From: Micromonospora ureilytica
GTDB taxonomy: Bacteria; Actinomycetota; Actinomycetes; Mycobacteriales; Micromonosporaceae
Direction: 5' to 3'
NCBI RefSeq assembly: GCF_015751765.1
Contig: NZ_JADOTX010000001.1
Coordinates: 5,890,001 to 5,954,000 of the forward strand
Length of the DNA: 64,000 nt
Shown: piece by piece, positions 43,052-56,492 of the stretch
Numbering within the stretch: position 1 is the stretch's first letter
Layout of the letters: every line of letters begins with the position of its first letter
Translations under genes and position numbers: made by a program
The notes under the pieces: model-generated
The model's database searches: none
The model's input: only the letters and a program-made list of their open reading frames with translations
What the model was told of the DNA's origin: nothing

Positions 43052-43592
43052 GTGTCACCGTGCCGGTGTAGACGCCCGCGATGCTGTCCAGCGGGACGTT
43101 GACCACCAGGGTGGGGTTCCAGGCCGCGGTGTTGCCGCCGGTGCCGCCGGTGTGGGTGAAGGCGGTGAGTGGGGTGGCGCTGTCCAGGGGTGCGGCGTCC
43201 CCGGCAGTGGCCTGCCCCTCCGTGAAGGTGCCGTCGCCGGTGGTCGCCGTCTCCGGGCCGGACCAGTAGTCGATCTCAGAGGGCAGGACCGTCTCGGGCG
43301 GGGTGCCGCCGCCGGTCTGGAAGACGGTGGCCGTCACCGTGGCCTCCCAGGAGGCGTCGGCGGCGCCTCGGGAGTCGGTGACCGTCACGGTGCCGAGCTG
43401 GCCGGTAATGGTGCCACCGGGGGCGCCGTCACCGAGGTCGGCGGTGGCCGGCGCGACGATGTCGAGGGTGCCGGCGAGCACCTCGAAGGTGGCCGTCGTG
43501 TCATCCGTGGGCGCGGCGGCAGCTGGCGCGGCGAGGAAGCCCACCATCGCCGCGGCGGCCGCCCCAGCGAGAAGAATCTTGGCAATGCGCAC
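43038..43592 (-). CDS. WxL-like secreted surface protein
   Basis: 184 aa. A signal peptide (IAKILLAGAAAAAMVGFLAAPAAAA, cut after AAA near 27) precedes a beta-rich domain that starts ATFEVLAGTLDIVAPA and contains SWEATVTATVF and ends VYTGTVTHSVA, corresponding to the proximal and distal motifs of WxL domains, which are cell-wall binding. The exact W-x-L is lost (WEA and THS), so this is a diverged member. It lies just before the DUF916 gene on the same strand, the arrangement of csc-type modules. GTG 43592 starts it; the SD is weak. Confidence 0.7.
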   Translation of the reverse strand: MRIAKILLAGAAAAAMVGFLAAPAAAAPTDDTTATFEVLAGTLDIVAPATADLGDGAPGGTITGQLGTVTVTDSRGAADASWEATVTATVFQTGGGTPPETVLPSEIDYWSGPETATTGDGTFTEGQATAGDAAPLDSATPLTAFTHTGGTGGNTAAWNPTLVVNVPLDSIAGVYTGTVTHSVA

Positions 43593-43731
43593 TGTCTTTT
43601 ACCCCGTTTTCTCGAAGTGAGCCGGCGTGGTCCTCAGCACGTCCGGTCACTTCGGAAGATAAGGGAGTAAGAAGCAAGAATTGGACAAACAGTACTTATG
43701 GCCCGATTCGGTTACAAGTGTGGCAGTTTGA

Positions 43732-44835
43732 TCAGGTCAGCGCCAGCTCCGCGGCCGCCAGGAACGCGTCGTTCTCGGCCGGGGTGCCGATGGTGACCCG
43801 GACCCCGTCCCCGGCGAACGGCCGCACGATCACCCCGCGCGCCTCGCACGCCTTGCCGAACGCCACAGCCCGCTCGCCGAGCGGCAGCCAGACGAAGTTG
43901 GCCTGGCTCGTCGGGACCTCGGGCACGAACTTGCGCAGCGCCTCGGTGACCCGGTCCCGCTCGGCGACGACCAGGGCGCAGCGGCGCTCCATCTCCGTCA
44001 CCTGGGTCAGTGCCGCGAGCGCCCCGGCCTGGGCCGCCGTGCTGCTGGAGAACGGGGTCGCCACCTTGCGGATCGCGGCGGCCACCACCGGCTGGGCGAC
44101 CAGCCAACCCATGCGCAGGCCGGCGAGCCCCCACGCCTTCGACAAGGTGCGCAACACCGCCACGTTGGGCCGGTCCAGGTAGTCGAGCCCGTCCGGCACC
44201 TCCGGGTCGGTGACGAACTCCCGGTACGCCTCGTCGATCACCACCAGCACGTCGTCCGGCACGGCGTCGAGGAACCGGTCCAGCTCGGCCCGGCGCACCG
44301 CCGTACCCGTGGGGTTGTTCGGGTTGCAGACGAAAATCACCCGGGTCCGGTCGGTCACCGCCGCGGCCATCGCCGCCAGATCGTGCCCGTGCCCGGCGTC
44401 GTTGGACACCCGCACGCTTGTCGCGCCGCTGGTCGCCACGATGATCGGGTACGCCTCGAAGGACCGCCACGAGTAGAGCACCTCGTCCCCGGGCAGGCAG
44501 GTGGCCCGCACGAGGTGCTCGGCGAGCGCCACCGAGCCGCAGCCCGTGGCGATCCGGTCGGCGTCCACCCCGTACCGCTGGGCCAGTGCGTCACGCAGGG
44601 CGACCACGCCCATGTCCGGGTAGCGGTGCGAGGTGGTGATCGCCTCGGTGACCGCCTCCACCACGCCGGGCAGCGGCCCGTACGGCACCTCGTTGCTGGC
44701 CAGCTTGATGGCCTCCGGCAGGCCCAACTCCCGGGCCAGGTCGGCGGGGCTGCGCCCCGGCACGTAGCTGGGCAGCGCGTCCAGGTCGGCGCGGGTCAGC
44801 CGCAGCGCCGGCTGGTGGCGTCCGGAGTCGGTCAT
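43732..44835 (-). CDS. pat: Aromatic amino acid aminotransferase (Pat/HisC2 type)
   Basis: 367 aa, class I/II PLP enzyme. Family hallmarks: [14 protein letters not shown] (48-61), [63 protein letters not shown] with the PLP lysine, and [18 protein letters not shown] and WRSFEAYP distinguish the phenylalanine/aromatic subgroup (Rv3772-like) from histidinol-phosphate enzymes. Transaminating tyrosine to 4-hydroxyphenylpyruvate would supply HppD 3 kb away, closing the pathway. It overlaps the RDD gene by ATGA (44832-44835). Confidence 0.85.
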   Translation of the reverse strand: MTDSGRHQPALRLTRADLDALPSYVPGRSPADLARELGLPEAIKLASNEVPYGPLPGVVEAVTEAITTSHRYPDMGVVALRDALAQRYGVDADRIATGCGSVALAEHLVRATCLPGDEVLYSWRSFEAYPIIVATSGATSVRVSNDAGHGHDLAAMAAAVTDRTRVIFVCNPNNPTGTAVRRAELDRFLDAVPDDVLVVIDEAYREFVTDPEVPDGLDYLDRPNVAVLRTLSKAWGLAGLRMGWLVAQPVVAAAIRKVATPFSSSTAAQAGALAALTQVTEMERRCALVVAERDRVTEALRKFVPEVPTSQANFVWLPLGERAVAFGKACEARGVIVRPFAGDGVRVTIGTPAENDAFLAAAELALT

Positions 44836-45845
44836 GGGGTGTCTCCCGGGGGCTGGTTGCGGTCGTTCGAGGGGGCGGATTCGGTGCGGTGCGGGACTTC
44901 GACGACCACCGTCTGCGCGCGCTTGTCGTGCAGCGCCTGGCGCAGCGGGTGGTCGAAGAGGGGGGAGAGCGCATCGACAAGTTGCAGCACCAGGCCGAGC
45001 CCGACGCAGTACCAGAGCAGAGTCGGCAGGCCCAGCGTGCTCCACCGGCTCAGCGCCCGGCGGAAGCCCAGTGGCTGGTCGGCGGCGAGCGGCACCGCCC
45101 GGATCCGCATCACCCGCTTGCCGATGGTCTGCCCGCCGGAGGCCATGGTCGGCACCTCGTACGCCAGCCAGAGCGCGGTGGCGATCAGCAGGATCGCCAC
45201 CAGTAGAGAACCGGCCTGCTCACCGGGCATCGGCAGACCGTCGGCGGAGGTGTCGCCCCGTGCCGCGCGCCGGAAGACCTCCTGCCAGTACGGCGCCCAC
45301 TCCTGCGCCCAGCGCCAGACGAACCAGCCGTTGACGACCACGTTCAGTGCGAGGACGAGGCCGAAGTCGATCAGCCGGGCGACGAACCTACGGCCGTAGC
45401 CGGCCAGCCGGAGGCCGTGCGGGCGTGGCTCGGGCGGTCGTCCGGGCCAACCGGGGTGACCAGCCGGTGGTGCCCAGCCGGGAGGGCCAGCCGGTGGAGC
45501 CCAGCCGGGCGGAGCACCCTGCGGACCCCAGCCGGGAGGGCCGGCGTGTGGTCCCCAGCCCGGACCGTGTCCCGGTGGCGGGCCGTACCCCTGGGGTGGG
45601 CCCTGCTGCGGCGGCCAGCCCGGCGCGGGGGGTGCCGACGCGGGGGGAGCCGAGGCGGGGGGAGCCGAGGCGGGGGTCGTCGACGCCGCGGGCGTGGCCG
45701 GCGCGGGCGGTGGCTCGGGCGGCGGCGGGCCGTCCGGCGGGGTGGCGTCGACGGGAATGGGCGCACCGAGCCAGCCCTCGCCGTCCCAGTAACGCCGAGT
45801 CTCGGTGTCGGCGGGGTCGACGTACCAGCCAGGTTGAACGCTCAC
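44832..45845 (-). CDS. RDD-family membrane protein with N-terminal DUF2510 and proline-rich repeats
   Basis: 337 aa. [21 protein letters not shown] (5-25) is the DUF2510 motif. Residues about 35-145 are proline, glycine and tryptophan-rich repeats ([28 protein letters not shown]). The C-terminal half is an RDD domain ([16 protein letters not shown], then about four helices, [12 protein letters not shown] and [12 protein letters not shown]). RDD proteins act as transporters or membrane adaptors in a few cases; this one is unassigned. Starts at GTG 45845. Directly upstream of pat, and next to the related gene 45922-46623. Confidence 0.75.
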   Translation of the reverse strand: MSVQPGWYVDPADTETRRYWDGEGWLGAPIPVDATPPDGPPPPEPPPAPATPAASTTPASAPPASAPPASAPPAPGWPPQQGPPQGYGPPPGHGPGWGPHAGPPGWGPQGAPPGWAPPAGPPGWAPPAGHPGWPGRPPEPRPHGLRLAGYGRRFVARLIDFGLVLALNVVVNGWFVWRWAQEWAPYWQEVFRRAARGDTSADGLPMPGEQAGSLLVAILLIATALWLAYEVPTMASGGQTIGKRVMRIRAVPLAADQPLGFRRALSRWSTLGLPTLLWYCVGLGLVLQLVDALSPLFDHPLRQALHDKRAQTVVVEVPHRTESAPSNDRNQPPGDTP

Positions 45846-45921
45846 GCCGTCGCTCCGCTTCGCTTCGCGGCGGCGCGAGGCGCCACGCTACTGAGCCTGC
45901 TGGTTCGGTAACTGCGCTCGC

Positions 45922-46623
45922 TCACTGGGACACCTTAACGACGACCGTCTGAGCGAACTTGTCGTGGAGGCACTGCTGCCACGGCTTGTCCCAGAGCTGC
46001 CACAACCCGTCCAGGTAGCTCAGCCCCGGGAGGAAGCCAGAGAGCTGCTGCACCAGGAACCGCTTCGCGGCGGCCCGGCGGTCGAGCGAGCGCGTCGGAT
46101 CCAGCGGCACGATCCGCAACTTCATCATCTTCTTGCCGAAGGTCTGGCCACTCTTGAACATCATCTCGACGTGGTAGACGTACGCGAGCACGAGCGAGAT
46201 CGCGATGATCCCGAGGTCCAGCCACAGCAGGGGCAGCAGGAGGTCGCGAACGAAGTCGGCCTCGCCAAGTGAGCCGTCCGGCGCGAACAGGTCGACCTCG
46301 GGCGCAATGACAACAAGGAAGATGATCGCCGCGGGCACCGTGAGCACCAGGCCGACCACCATGAAGACCGCGGCGTCGAGCAACATGGCCAGTAGCCGAT
46401 CGCTGAAGCTGGCCAGCGGCTGTCCGCCCGGGGTCAGCGTCGGGGGCGGGGCCACCGGTCGCGGTGGTCCGCCATAGAACTGCGGCGGGGCGTACCCGGG
46501 TGGGGCGTACTGCGGCGGCGCGGCGTACCCATGGGGGTGTGGTCCGGGTTGCGGCGCGACGCCGCCGGTGGTGGGTCGGGGCCCACCGGCCGGCGGCGTC
46601 GGGTACGACGGAGGTTGCGTCAC
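45922..46623 (-). CDS. RDD-family membrane protein
   Basis: 233 aa. A Pro/Gly/Tyr-rich N-terminus (about 1-65, PPQYAPPGYAPPQFYGG) precedes an RDD domain with about four helices; signatures are SFSDRLLAMLLDAAVFMVVG, FGKKMMKLRIVPLD and HDKFAQTVVVKV. It shares its C-terminal half with the protein from the next gene, suggesting tandem duplication. GTG 46623 starts it, with a TAACAC box on the minus strand about 8 nt before. The 76-bp gap behind it begins GTGAGCG like the dispersed repeats. Confidence 0.75.
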   Translation of the reverse strand: MTQPPSYPTPPAGGPRPTTGGVAPQPGPHPHGYAAPPQYAPPGYAPPQFYGGPPRPVAPPPTLTPGGQPLASFSDRLLAMLLDAAVFMVVGLVLTVPAAIIFLVVIAPEVDLFAPDGSLGEADFVRDLLLPLLWLDLGIIAISLVLAYVYHVEMMFKSGQTFGKKMMKLRIVPLDPTRSLDRRAAAKRFLVQQLSGFLPGLSYLDGLWQLWDKPWQQCLHDKFAQTVVVKVSQ

Positions 46624-46634
46624 GCTGGCAAGTG

Positions 46635-47957
<1,323 letters not shown>

Positions 47958-47965
47958 GCATTCGG

Positions 47966-47982
47966 TATGGTCTTCACTCATG
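47966..47982 (+). promoter_or_regulatory. Leaderless-type promoter of the Lrp gene
   Basis: TATGGT (47966-47971), 8 nt, ATG 47980. It overlaps the region a regulator would bind. Confidence 0.45.
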
Positions 47983-48483
47983 AATGGTGAGCAGAATGTA
48001 CAGCTCGACGCGCTCGACGTGCGCTTGATCGAACTGCTCGCCGAGGAGCCTCGGATCGGGGTGCTGGAGTGCTCCCGGCGGCTCGGGGTGGCCCGGGGCA
48101 CCGTGCAGGCGAGGCTGGACAAGATGGTCGAGCGGCGGGTCATCGAGGGCTTCGGCCCCGAGATCGCGCCGGCCGCTATCGGTTTCGGGGTGACCAGCTT
48201 CGTCACCCTGGAGATCAGCCAGCGGCACGGCCACGACCCGGTCACCGCTCACCTCGCCGCCATTCCCGAGGTGCTGGAGGCACACACCATCACCGGCTCC
48301 AGCGACCTGCTCTGCCGGATCGTGGCCCGCTCCAACACCGACCTGCAACGGGTCATCGACCAGATCGTCTCGTCCGCCGGCATCACCCGGGCCTCGACGA
48401 TCATCGCGTTGGCCGAGCAGATTCCCTACCGCACGCTTCCGTTGGTGCGCAGCGCCGTTCGGGCCGAGGGAAGGGCGCTGTAA
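47980..48483 (+). CDS. Lrp/AsnC-family regulator divergent from hppD
   Basis: 167 aa. HTH_AsnC domain (LDALDVRLIELLAEEPRIGVLECSRRLGVARGTVQARLDKMVERRVIEGF, about 9-58) and a C-terminal RAM/AsnC ligand domain (GSSDLLCRIVARSNTDLQRVIDQIVSSAGITRASTI). Effectors of this family are amino acids. Orientation against hppD makes tyrosine or phenylalanine the obvious candidate ligand, but this is inference. Confidence 0.9.
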   Translation: MNGEQNVQLDALDVRLIELLAEEPRIGVLECSRRLGVARGTVQARLDKMVERRVIEGFGPEIAPAAIGFGVTSFVTLEISQRHGHDPVTAHLAAIPEVLEAHTITGSSDLLCRIVARSNTDLQRVIDQIVSSAGITRASTIIALAEQIPYRTLPLVRSAVRAEGRAL

Positions 48484-48562
48484 CACCTCCGAGCCCAGAA
48501 AGCGCGGCGACACGGCGGCGCGGGCGTACGGAAGATCCGTGATCGTGGCTACGGTGTGCGGT

Positions 48563-49999
48563 GTGGCGAAGGGGAGCGTGCGCGGTGGGCTGCTGCTTGG
48601 CCTCGCCGTGGTCGTCGCGCTCGCCGCGACCGGCGTGTGGAACCCGTTCCCCGGCATCTGGGAGTGGGTGGACCGCAGCGAACCCATCTCCGAGCCCGAC
48701 GTGGTCTGGCAGCAACGGGTCGGCGGCACTCCGCGCAGCGTGACCATCGCCGGCGACGCCGTCGTGGTCGAGCAGCGCACCCGGGTCGAGGCGCGCAGCC
48801 TGGCCACCGGCGCCCAGCTCTGGGAGCGCAAGGCGGACTGGGCGGCGGTCGCCGGCGGCGACCGCGACCCGGTCGTGGCAGTGGGCAAGCTCCTGGTCAA
48901 GGGGTACGAGCTGCTCGACCCGACGACCGGGGTGACCCGGCGACGTGACGACGACGCGGTGGCGGTCTGGACGTACCGCAACCTGCTCCTCGACGCCCGG
49001 TGCACGGACGCCACCGACTGCACCCTGAGCGCCTGGGACCCGCGCGGCACCGCGCCGCTCTGGACGGCCTTCCTGCCCGGGGTGCACAGCGGCCTGCTCG
49101 CCGACAACCCGGGCCTGCGGGGCACCCGCCGGCTCACCGCCACCCGGATCGACGACGGCGTGGCCGGGGCGGAGGCCGCGCCGCCGCTGCTCGGCTTCCC
49201 GGTCGACGGTCGGGTCCACGTGGTCGACACCGCCACCGGCCGGGTGTTGCAGAACGTCGAGCCCAGCCGGGACGAGCGGCTCTCCGTGGTGGGCGGCCGG
49301 CTGCTCCGGGTCGCCGCCCGATCCCAGGACGGCACCTGTTACTTCGCCATCTCCGCCCGGGACTCGGCTACCGGGCAGGAGGCCTGGCAGCGGGCCGGCG
49401 TCAACCTGCGCACCGCCGACTCCGCCGGCTGTGTGCAACGCGAGGACCCGCAGGGTGCGCGGAACGTGCTGATCGGCGTCGCTCCGGACGGCCGCGAGGC
49501 GGTCATCGACGGGTACGACGGGCGGCTGCTCTGGGTCGGTGATTCGGGCACCAAGTTGATCGCGGTGGACGACCGACTGGCGGTGTTCCGGGCCGCCGAC
49601 AAGCGCTCGGTGATCGCGCGTGAGCTGGGCACCGAGAAGGTGCTCTGGACGCGACAGGCCAGCGGCAAGGCCGGTGCCGCGCTCACCCCGTACGCGGCGG
49701 TGGTGGCCGACGAGAAGCCGTCCCGGCTGGTGGCACTGGACCCGCGCACCGGCAAGGAGTTGGCCGCCCTGCGCACCTCGGCGAACGCCCTCGCCGTCGG
49801 ATCACAGGGCATGATCATCGGCGAGGGGCGGGAGATCGGGTACGTCCGCTTCGGCGCGTCCGGAAACTCGCCCACCCGACCGCCCAGCGACGGTGGGAAT
49901 CCCCGGCCGGGAAGCACCGGCCCCGGCGGGCAGGACGACGGCGACTGCGGGCCGAAGGGGGAACTCTGCCCCGACCCGGGCGGCGGCAAGGACGGCTGA
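48563..49999 (+). CDS. Membrane-anchored PQQ-like beta-propeller protein
   Basis: 478 aa. N-terminal helix (GLLLGLAVVVALAATGVW, about 8-25) then an extracytoplasmic beta-propeller with PQQ-like blades (EARSLATGAQLWERKAD, VHVVDTATGRVLQNV, SARDSATGQEAWQR, VIDGYDGRLLWVG, LVALDPRTGKELAAL), with four cysteines likely paired, and a G/P/D-rich C-terminal tail. It resembles the protein at 40228-41484. The GTG 48563 start is preceded by TACGGT 7 nt upstream. Confidence 0.75.
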   Translation: MAKGSVRGGLLLGLAVVVALAATGVWNPFPGIWEWVDRSEPISEPDVVWQQRVGGTPRSVTIAGDAVVVEQRTRVEARSLATGAQLWERKADWAAVAGGDRDPVVAVGKLLVKGYELLDPTTGVTRRRDDDAVAVWTYRNLLLDARCTDATDCTLSAWDPRGTAPLWTAFLPGVHSGLLADNPGLRGTRRLTATRIDDGVAGAEAAPPLLGFPVDGRVHVVDTATGRVLQNVEPSRDERLSVVGGRLLRVAARSQDGTCYFAISARDSATGQEAWQRAGVNLRTADSAGCVQREDPQGARNVLIGVAPDGREAVIDGYDGRLLWVGDSGTKLIAVDDRLAVFRAADKRSVIARELGTEKVLWTRQASGKAGAALTPYAAVVADEKPSRLVALDPRTGKELAALRTSANALAVGSQGMIIGEGREIGYVRFGASGNSPTRPPSDGGNPRPGSTGPGGQDDGDCGPKGELCPDPGGGKDG

Positions 50000-50110
50000 G
50001 CGGGCGGTTCGCCTGATGATCAGCACGGAAGCGGGGCCCGGCACGCCTGGCGGATGAGAGCGGCGTCCCAGGACCCGCCCGGCGGGTGGGAGTGATCGAC
50101 CGGTCTGCCC

Positions 50111-50124
50111 TAGGCTTGCCGCTC

Positions 50125-50127
<3 letters not shown>
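50111..50127 (+). promoter_or_regulatory. Leaderless-type promoter of the class I fumarase
   Basis: TAGGCT (50111-50116), 8 nt, ATG 50125. Confidence 0.45.
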
Positions 50128-51792
<1,665 letters not shown>

Positions 51793-51806
51793 CCCGACAG
51801 GTATGG

Positions 51807-51842
51807 GAACGGGCGCCGGGCGAACTCGCCCGGCGCCCGTTC
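51807..51842 (+). terminator. Terminator hairpin after the class I fumarase
   Basis: Perfect 15-bp arms (51807-51821, 51828-51842) around a 6-nt loop, 14 nt after the stop. It has no long T run, as is common in actinomycetes. Confidence 0.8.
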
Positions 51843-51864
51843 TGTCGTCGAGCTCTGCCGACAT

Positions 51865-51905
51865 CGGTACGCCCGCCCCACATGGGGGGTGGGACGGGCG
51901 TACCG
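51865..51905. repeat. Second inverted repeat, fumarase-SARP spacer
   Basis: 17-bp arms (51865-51881, 51889-51905) with one mismatch around a 7-nt loop, 150 bp ahead of the SARP start. It could be a second terminator or a regulator site. Confidence 0.7.
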
Positions 51906-52053
51906 CCCCCGTCGGATGCCGTCACCGACAACTCGGAATGAGTGTGCTGGGCACCGCTGTCGATCCGCTCTCAGATCACTCTCGCCTGACCGAGGCGGTC
52001 CGTCACCGCGGGACTACGCTGCTGGAAGTTGCACCATTGACGCGGGAGAGCAG

Positions 52054-55032
52054 ATGCGGTTCGGGATCCTGGGGCCCCTGCGGGTGGGCGGTGGCGAGTC
52101 CACTGTCACCGCCGGCCGCGACCGGATCGTGCTCGCCATGCTCTTGTTGCGGGCCGGCCGGCTCGTGCCGGTCGACGAGCTGGTCGACGCGGTGTGGGAT
52201 GACCGACCGCCGGCCACCGCCCGCGCCCAGTTGCAGACCTGCGTGTCGCGGTTGCGTCGCCGGTTGACCGAACTCGGGCTGGCACCGGAACTCATCGTCA
52301 CCGACCCGGCGGGGTACGGCGTGCGTACCGCACCGAACGACCTCGACGCCGAGGTCTTCGCCCGGGGTGTGGAGGCGGCGCGAGCCGCCGCCACGGCCGG
52401 TCGCCTGGTCGACGCGCGTGCCGAATTCCGCGCCGCCTTGGCGTTGTGGCGCGGGCCGGCGCTGGGTGGAATCCCGAGCCGGAGCGTCCGCCGCCGTGCA
52501 CAGGCACTCGACGAGCAGCGTCTCACCGCGCTGGAGGAGTGCGTCGACGTCGAGCTGCGCCTCGGGCGGGCCGCCGAGCTGATCGGCGAACTCGCCGAGA
52601 GCGTCGACCAGCACCCGGTGCGGGAGCGGCTGCGCGGACAACTGATGCTGGCACTGTCCTCGGTCGGACGGCAGGCCGACGCGCTGGCGGTCTACCGGGA
52701 GGGCCGGCGGACCTACGCCGACGAGCTGGGCATCGAGCCGGGCGCCGAGTTGCAGGAGCTGCACCAGCGGGTGCTCGCCGGTGACCTCGCCCTGGCCGGT
52801 CGGGAAGCGCGGCCGACCGCTCCGGTCCGCTCGCTGCCCCGGGCGATCGGTGACTTCACCGGCCGGCAGCAGACGCTGGCCCGCCTGGTCAAGGAGGTGG
52901 AGGCCGGGGCCCGGATCCAGCTCATCGACGGCATGGCGGGCAGCGGCAAGACCACCCTCGCGGTGCATCTCGCCACCGCTCTCGCAGACGACTACCCGGA
53001 CGCCCAGCTCTACATCGACCTGCACGGGCACAGCGAGCGCACCCCGTTGACGCCGGCCGCGGCGGTGGCCACGCTCCTGCGGCAGCTCGGCGTGCCCGCC
53101 GAGCGGGTGCCGACGAACCTGGACGATCGGTTGGCGCTCTGGCGCACCGAGCTGTCCGGCCTGCGGGCCCTGCTGGTGCTGGACAACGCGGCCACCGCCG
53201 ACCAGGTGACACCGCTGCTGCCCAACGGCTCGCACTGCCTGATCCTGATCACCAGCCGTCGCCGGCTGGTCGGGGTGGATGAGGGGCGACCGTCGTCGCT
53301 GCCCGTGCTCGACAGCGACGAGGCGGTCGAGTTGCTCGGGCAGGTCGTCGGCGTGGCCCGGGTGGCGGCCGAGCCGGAGGCGGCCACCGAGGTCGTCCGA
53401 CGCTGCGGACACCTGCCGCTGGCCATCCGGCTGGCCGGTGCCCGACTGGCGCACCGACCCCGTTGGCGCATCGCCGACCTGGCCGAGCGGCTGAGTACCC
53501 GGCCGGATCCATTGGCCGAGTTCGAAGCCGGCGAACGGTCCGTCGGTCGGGCCTTCGCCCTGTCGTACGCCCAGGTGTCACCGGTCGCGCGGCGTGCGTT
53601 CCGGTTGCTGGGCCTGCACCCGGGAGTACGGTTCGACAACTCGGTCACCGCCGTACTGGCCGAACTGCCCCTGCCCGAGGCGCAGGACCTGCTCGACGAG
53701 TTGGTGGACGCGCACCTGGTGGAGGAGGCGGAATCCGGCCGGTACCGGTTGCACGACCTGGTCCGGGAGTACGCGCGGACGCTGGTCGCCGATCCGGAGC
53801 GGGCAGGCGAGCGGCGGGACGCCATCGAGCGTCTGCTCGATCACCACCTGCACGTCGCCACGGCGATCGCCCGCAAGAGGGAACTCACCTCGGCCCAATC
53901 GCTGATCTTGGTGACGGTGCCGATACGTGCTGACCTGGTCACGATCGTCGCCGAGCAGGGTCGAGCCTGGCTCGACGAGAACCTTGCCCTGTGGACCGCC
54001 CTGGTCCGGTTGGCGGAGACCGAGGGGTTCCTCCAGCAGTGCTGGCAGTTGGCGAGGGCCTGCTGGCACGCCCAGTTCGAGGGCGGCCGCCTAGACGAGT
54101 TGATCGAGACACATTCCGCGGGACTGCGCGCCGCCGAGGAGTTGGGCGACGACCGGGCGGTGGCGACGATGCTCAACTATCTCGCCTCGGCCCATTACCG
54201 GCTGGGTGATTTTCCCGAGTCGATCCGGTTGATGGAGAGGTCACTGGAGATTTTCCGCCGGCTCGGTCTGCGCCGCGAGTTCCGCAACACCCTCGGCAAC
54301 CTGGGCACCTCGTACGCCGCCAACTACCAGTTCCGGAGGGCCCGGGAGCGCTACGACGACGCCCGGGCGTTGGCGACGCGGATGCGCAACACGGCAGCGC
54401 TGGCGAACGAACTCAACAACCTGACGATGACCCTGCTGCTCTGGGGACGGCACGACGAGGCGCTACACACCGCCCGGCGGCACCTGGGGATCGCTCGCGA
54501 GATCGGCGACCCGCGCCGGATCGGCAACGCCCTCGGGCACCTCGGGATGATCCGGCATCGGATGGGTGACGTGGTGCCGGCCGAGCGGTTGCTGCGGGTG
54601 GCGCTGCGCGTCAAGCGAGAGGTGGGCACCCGGTTTGGCGAAGGTGAGGTGTTGAACGAGATCGGGATGATGGAACGGGAGGCTGGCCGTCCGGAACGGG
54701 CCGCCGACCTGCACCGTGCGGCACTGGTCGCGATGACCGAGGCGGGGGATCGCATCGGCCAGTGCGGCTCGCGCAACCTGCTGGCCCGAGCCATCCTGGA
54801 CCAGGGGGACGTGAGCAGCGCCCTCGACCTGCATCGTCGGGTGCTCGTCGACGCCACCGGGCTGGGTTCCCTACACGAGCAGGGTCGGGCGCTGGAGGGC
54901 ATCGCCCGCTGTTTGCTGGCGACCGATCCGGCGGCGGCGCGGGCGCACCTGACCCGGGCGCTGGCCCTGTTCCGGCAGATCGAGTCGCCGGAACAGCACG
55001 AGGTGGAACGGCTGCTCACCGAGTTGGGCTGA
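52054..55032 (+). CDS. SARP/AfsR-type transcriptional regulator
   Basis: 992 aa. Order: OmpR-like winged helix ([30 protein letters not shown], about 2-30), BTAD helices (about 100-250, with [23 protein letters not shown]), an NB-ARC ATPase (Walker [10 protein letters not shown] at 293-301, [18 protein letters not shown]-like region), and C-terminal TPR helices (about 650-990). AfsR-like proteins control secondary metabolism or development through phosphorylation or ATP. It stands between two fumarase genes with no recognised target cluster. ATG 52054 has SD GGGAG; TACGCT lies ~35 nt upstream. Confidence 0.9.
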   Translation: MRFGILGPLRVGGGESTVTAGRDRIVLAMLLLRAGRLVPVDELVDAVWDDRPPATARAQLQTCVSRLRRRLTELGLAPELIVTDPAGYGVRTAPNDLDAEVFARGVEAARAAATAGRLVDARAEFRAALALWRGPALGGIPSRSVRRRAQALDEQRLTALEECVDVELRLGRAAELIGELAESVDQHPVRERLRGQLMLALSSVGRQADALAVYREGRRTYADELGIEPGAELQELHQRVLAGDLALAGREARPTAPVRSLPRAIGDFTGRQQTLARLVKEVEAGARIQLIDGMAGSGKTTLAVHLATALADDYPDAQLYIDLHGHSERTPLTPAAAVATLLRQLGVPAERVPTNLDDRLALWRTELSGLRALLVLDNAATADQVTPLLPNGSHCLILITSRRRLVGVDEGRPSSLPVLDSDEAVELLGQVVGVARVAAEPEAATEVVRRCGHLPLAIRLAGARLAHRPRWRIADLAERLSTRPDPLAEFEAGERSVGRAFALSYAQVSPVARRAFRLLGLHPGVRFDNSVTAVLAELPLPEAQDLLDELVDAHLVEEAESGRYRLHDLVREYARTLVADPERAGERRDAIERLLDHHLHVATAIARKRELTSAQSLILVTVPIRADLVTIVAEQGRAWLDENLALWTALVRLAETEGFLQQCWQLARACWHAQFEGGRLDELIETHSAGLRAAEELGDDRAVATMLNYLASAHYRLGDFPESIRLMERSLEIFRRLGLRREFRNTLGNLGTSYAANYQFRRARERYDDARALATRMRNTAALANELNNLTMTLLLWGRHDEALHTARRHLGIAREIGDPRRIGNALGHLGMIRHRMGDVVPAERLLRVALRVKREVGTRFGEGEVLNEIGMMEREAGRPERAADLHRAALVAMTEAGDRIGQCGSRNLLARAILDQGDVSSALDLHRRVLVDATGLGSLHEQGRALEGIARCLLATDPAAARAHLTRALALFRQIESPEQHEVERLLTELG

Positions 55033-55076
55033 CGGATCATCTGCGAGTCGGCCACGGGCGCGGCAGGATGGTACGC

Positions 55077-56477
55077 GTGACGACTCCAGAGGCGACCGGT
55101 TACCGCATCGAACGTGACTCGATGGGCGAGGTGGAGGTGCCCGCCGAGGCGCTGTGGCGGGCGCAGACCCAGCGTGCGGTGCAGAATTTCCCGATTTCCG
55201 GCCGGGGCCTCGAACCGGCCCAGATCAAGGCCCTCGCCCAGATCAAGGGCGCGGCCGCCGAGGTCAGCGGCGAGCTGGGCGTGATCGACGCCAACGTGGC
55301 CGCCGCGATCGCCGCCGCCGCCGCGCACGTGGCCGACGGCGGTTACGACGACCAGTTCCCGGTGGACGTGTTCCAGACCGGCTCGGGCACGTCGTCGAAC
55401 ATGAACACCAACGAGGTCATCGCCACCCTGGCGAGCCGTGAGCTGGGCTCACCGGTGCACCCGAACGACCACGTCAACGCCTCCCAGTCGAGCAACGACG
55501 TCTTCCCGTCCTCGATCCACCTGGCGGCCACCCAGTTCATCGTGGAGGACCTGCTGCCGTCGCTGGCGCATCTGGCGGCCGCGCTGGAGGCCAAGGCCGC
55601 GGAGTTCGAGACGGTGGTCAAGGCCGGGCGTACCCACCTGATGGACGCCACGCCGGTCACCCTCGGCCAGGAGTTCGGCGGTTACGCCGCCCAGGTCCGC
55701 TACGGCATCGAACGGCTGGAGGGCGCGCTGCCCCGACTGGCCGAGCTGCCGTTGGGCGGCACCGCCGTGGGCACCGGGATCAACACCCCGCTCGGTTTCG
55801 CCGCCGCCGTGATCGACAAGCTGCGCGAGTCGACCGGGTTGCCGCTGAGCGAGGCGCGTAACCACTTCGAGGCGCAGGGCGCGCGGGACGCGCTGGTGGA
55901 GACCTCGGGGCAGTTGCGGACCGCGGCGATCGGCCTCTACAAGATCGCCAACGACATCCGCTGGATGGGTTCCGGCCCCCGCGCCGGCCTGCGTGAGCTG
56001 CGCATCCCCGACCTCCAGCCCGGCTCGTCGATCATGCCGGGCAAGGTCAACCCGGTGGTCGCCGAGGCGATGCGGCAGGTCTGCGCCCAGGTGATCGGCA
56101 ACGACGCGACGGTCGGGTTCGCCGGCTCACAGGGCGACTTCGAGCTGAACGTGATGCTCCCCGTGATGGGTCGCAACCTGCTGGAGTCGATCCGGCTGCT
56201 CTCCGCGGTGAGCCGGCTCTTCGCCGACCGGCTGGTGGCCGGCCTGGTCGCGGACGCCGAGGTCTGCCTCGCGTACGCCGAGGGCTCACCGTCGATCGTC
56301 ACCCCACTCAACCGCTACCTGGGGTACGACGAGGCCGCGTCGATCGCCAAGGAGGCGCTGGCCAAGCAGACCTCGATCCGCGAGGTGGTGATCTCCCGGG
56401 GTCACGTCGACTCCGGCAAGCTCACCGAGACCCAGTTGGACGAGACGTTGGACCTGCTCCGGATGACCCACCCCTGA
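55077..56477 (+). CDS. fumC: Fumarate hydratase, class II
   Basis: 466 aa. Oxygen-stable TCA-cycle fumarase. Aspartase/fumarase signatures: [48 protein letters not shown], and the catalytic loop [19 protein letters not shown] 55077 is preferred because AGGA lies 8 nt before it; ATG 55068 adds three residues. With the class I enzyme nearby, the organism has an iron-dependent and an iron-independent form, which may be used under different oxygen or iron conditions. Confidence 0.94.
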   Translation: MTTPEATGYRIERDSMGEVEVPAEALWRAQTQRAVQNFPISGRGLEPAQIKALAQIKGAAAEVSGELGVIDANVAAAIAAAAAHVADGGYDDQFPVDVFQTGSGTSSNMNTNEVIATLASRELGSPVHPNDHVNASQSSNDVFPSSIHLAATQFIVEDLLPSLAHLAAALEAKAAEFETVVKAGRTHLMDATPVTLGQEFGGYAAQVRYGIERLEGALPRLAELPLGGTAVGTGINTPLGFAAAVIDKLRESTGLPLSEARNHFEAQGARDALVETSGQLRTAAIGLYKIANDIRWMGSGPRAGLRELRIPDLQPGSSIMPGKVNPVVAEAMRQVCAQVIGNDATVGFAGSQGDFELNVMLPVMGRNLLESIRLLSAVSRLFADRLVAGLVADAEVCLAYAEGSPSIVTPLNRYLGYDEAASIAKEALAKQTSIREVVISRGHVDSGKLTETQLDETLDLLRMTHP

Positions 56478-56492
56478 CTCGTCCTGCCCTGC

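Noticed and set aside
43732..44835. Histidinol-phosphate aminotransferase (hisC) for histidine synthesis
   Set aside because: No other his gene is nearby, and the GCGSVALAE and WRSFEAYP signatures fit the aromatic (Pat) subgroup better; dual activity cannot be excluded.
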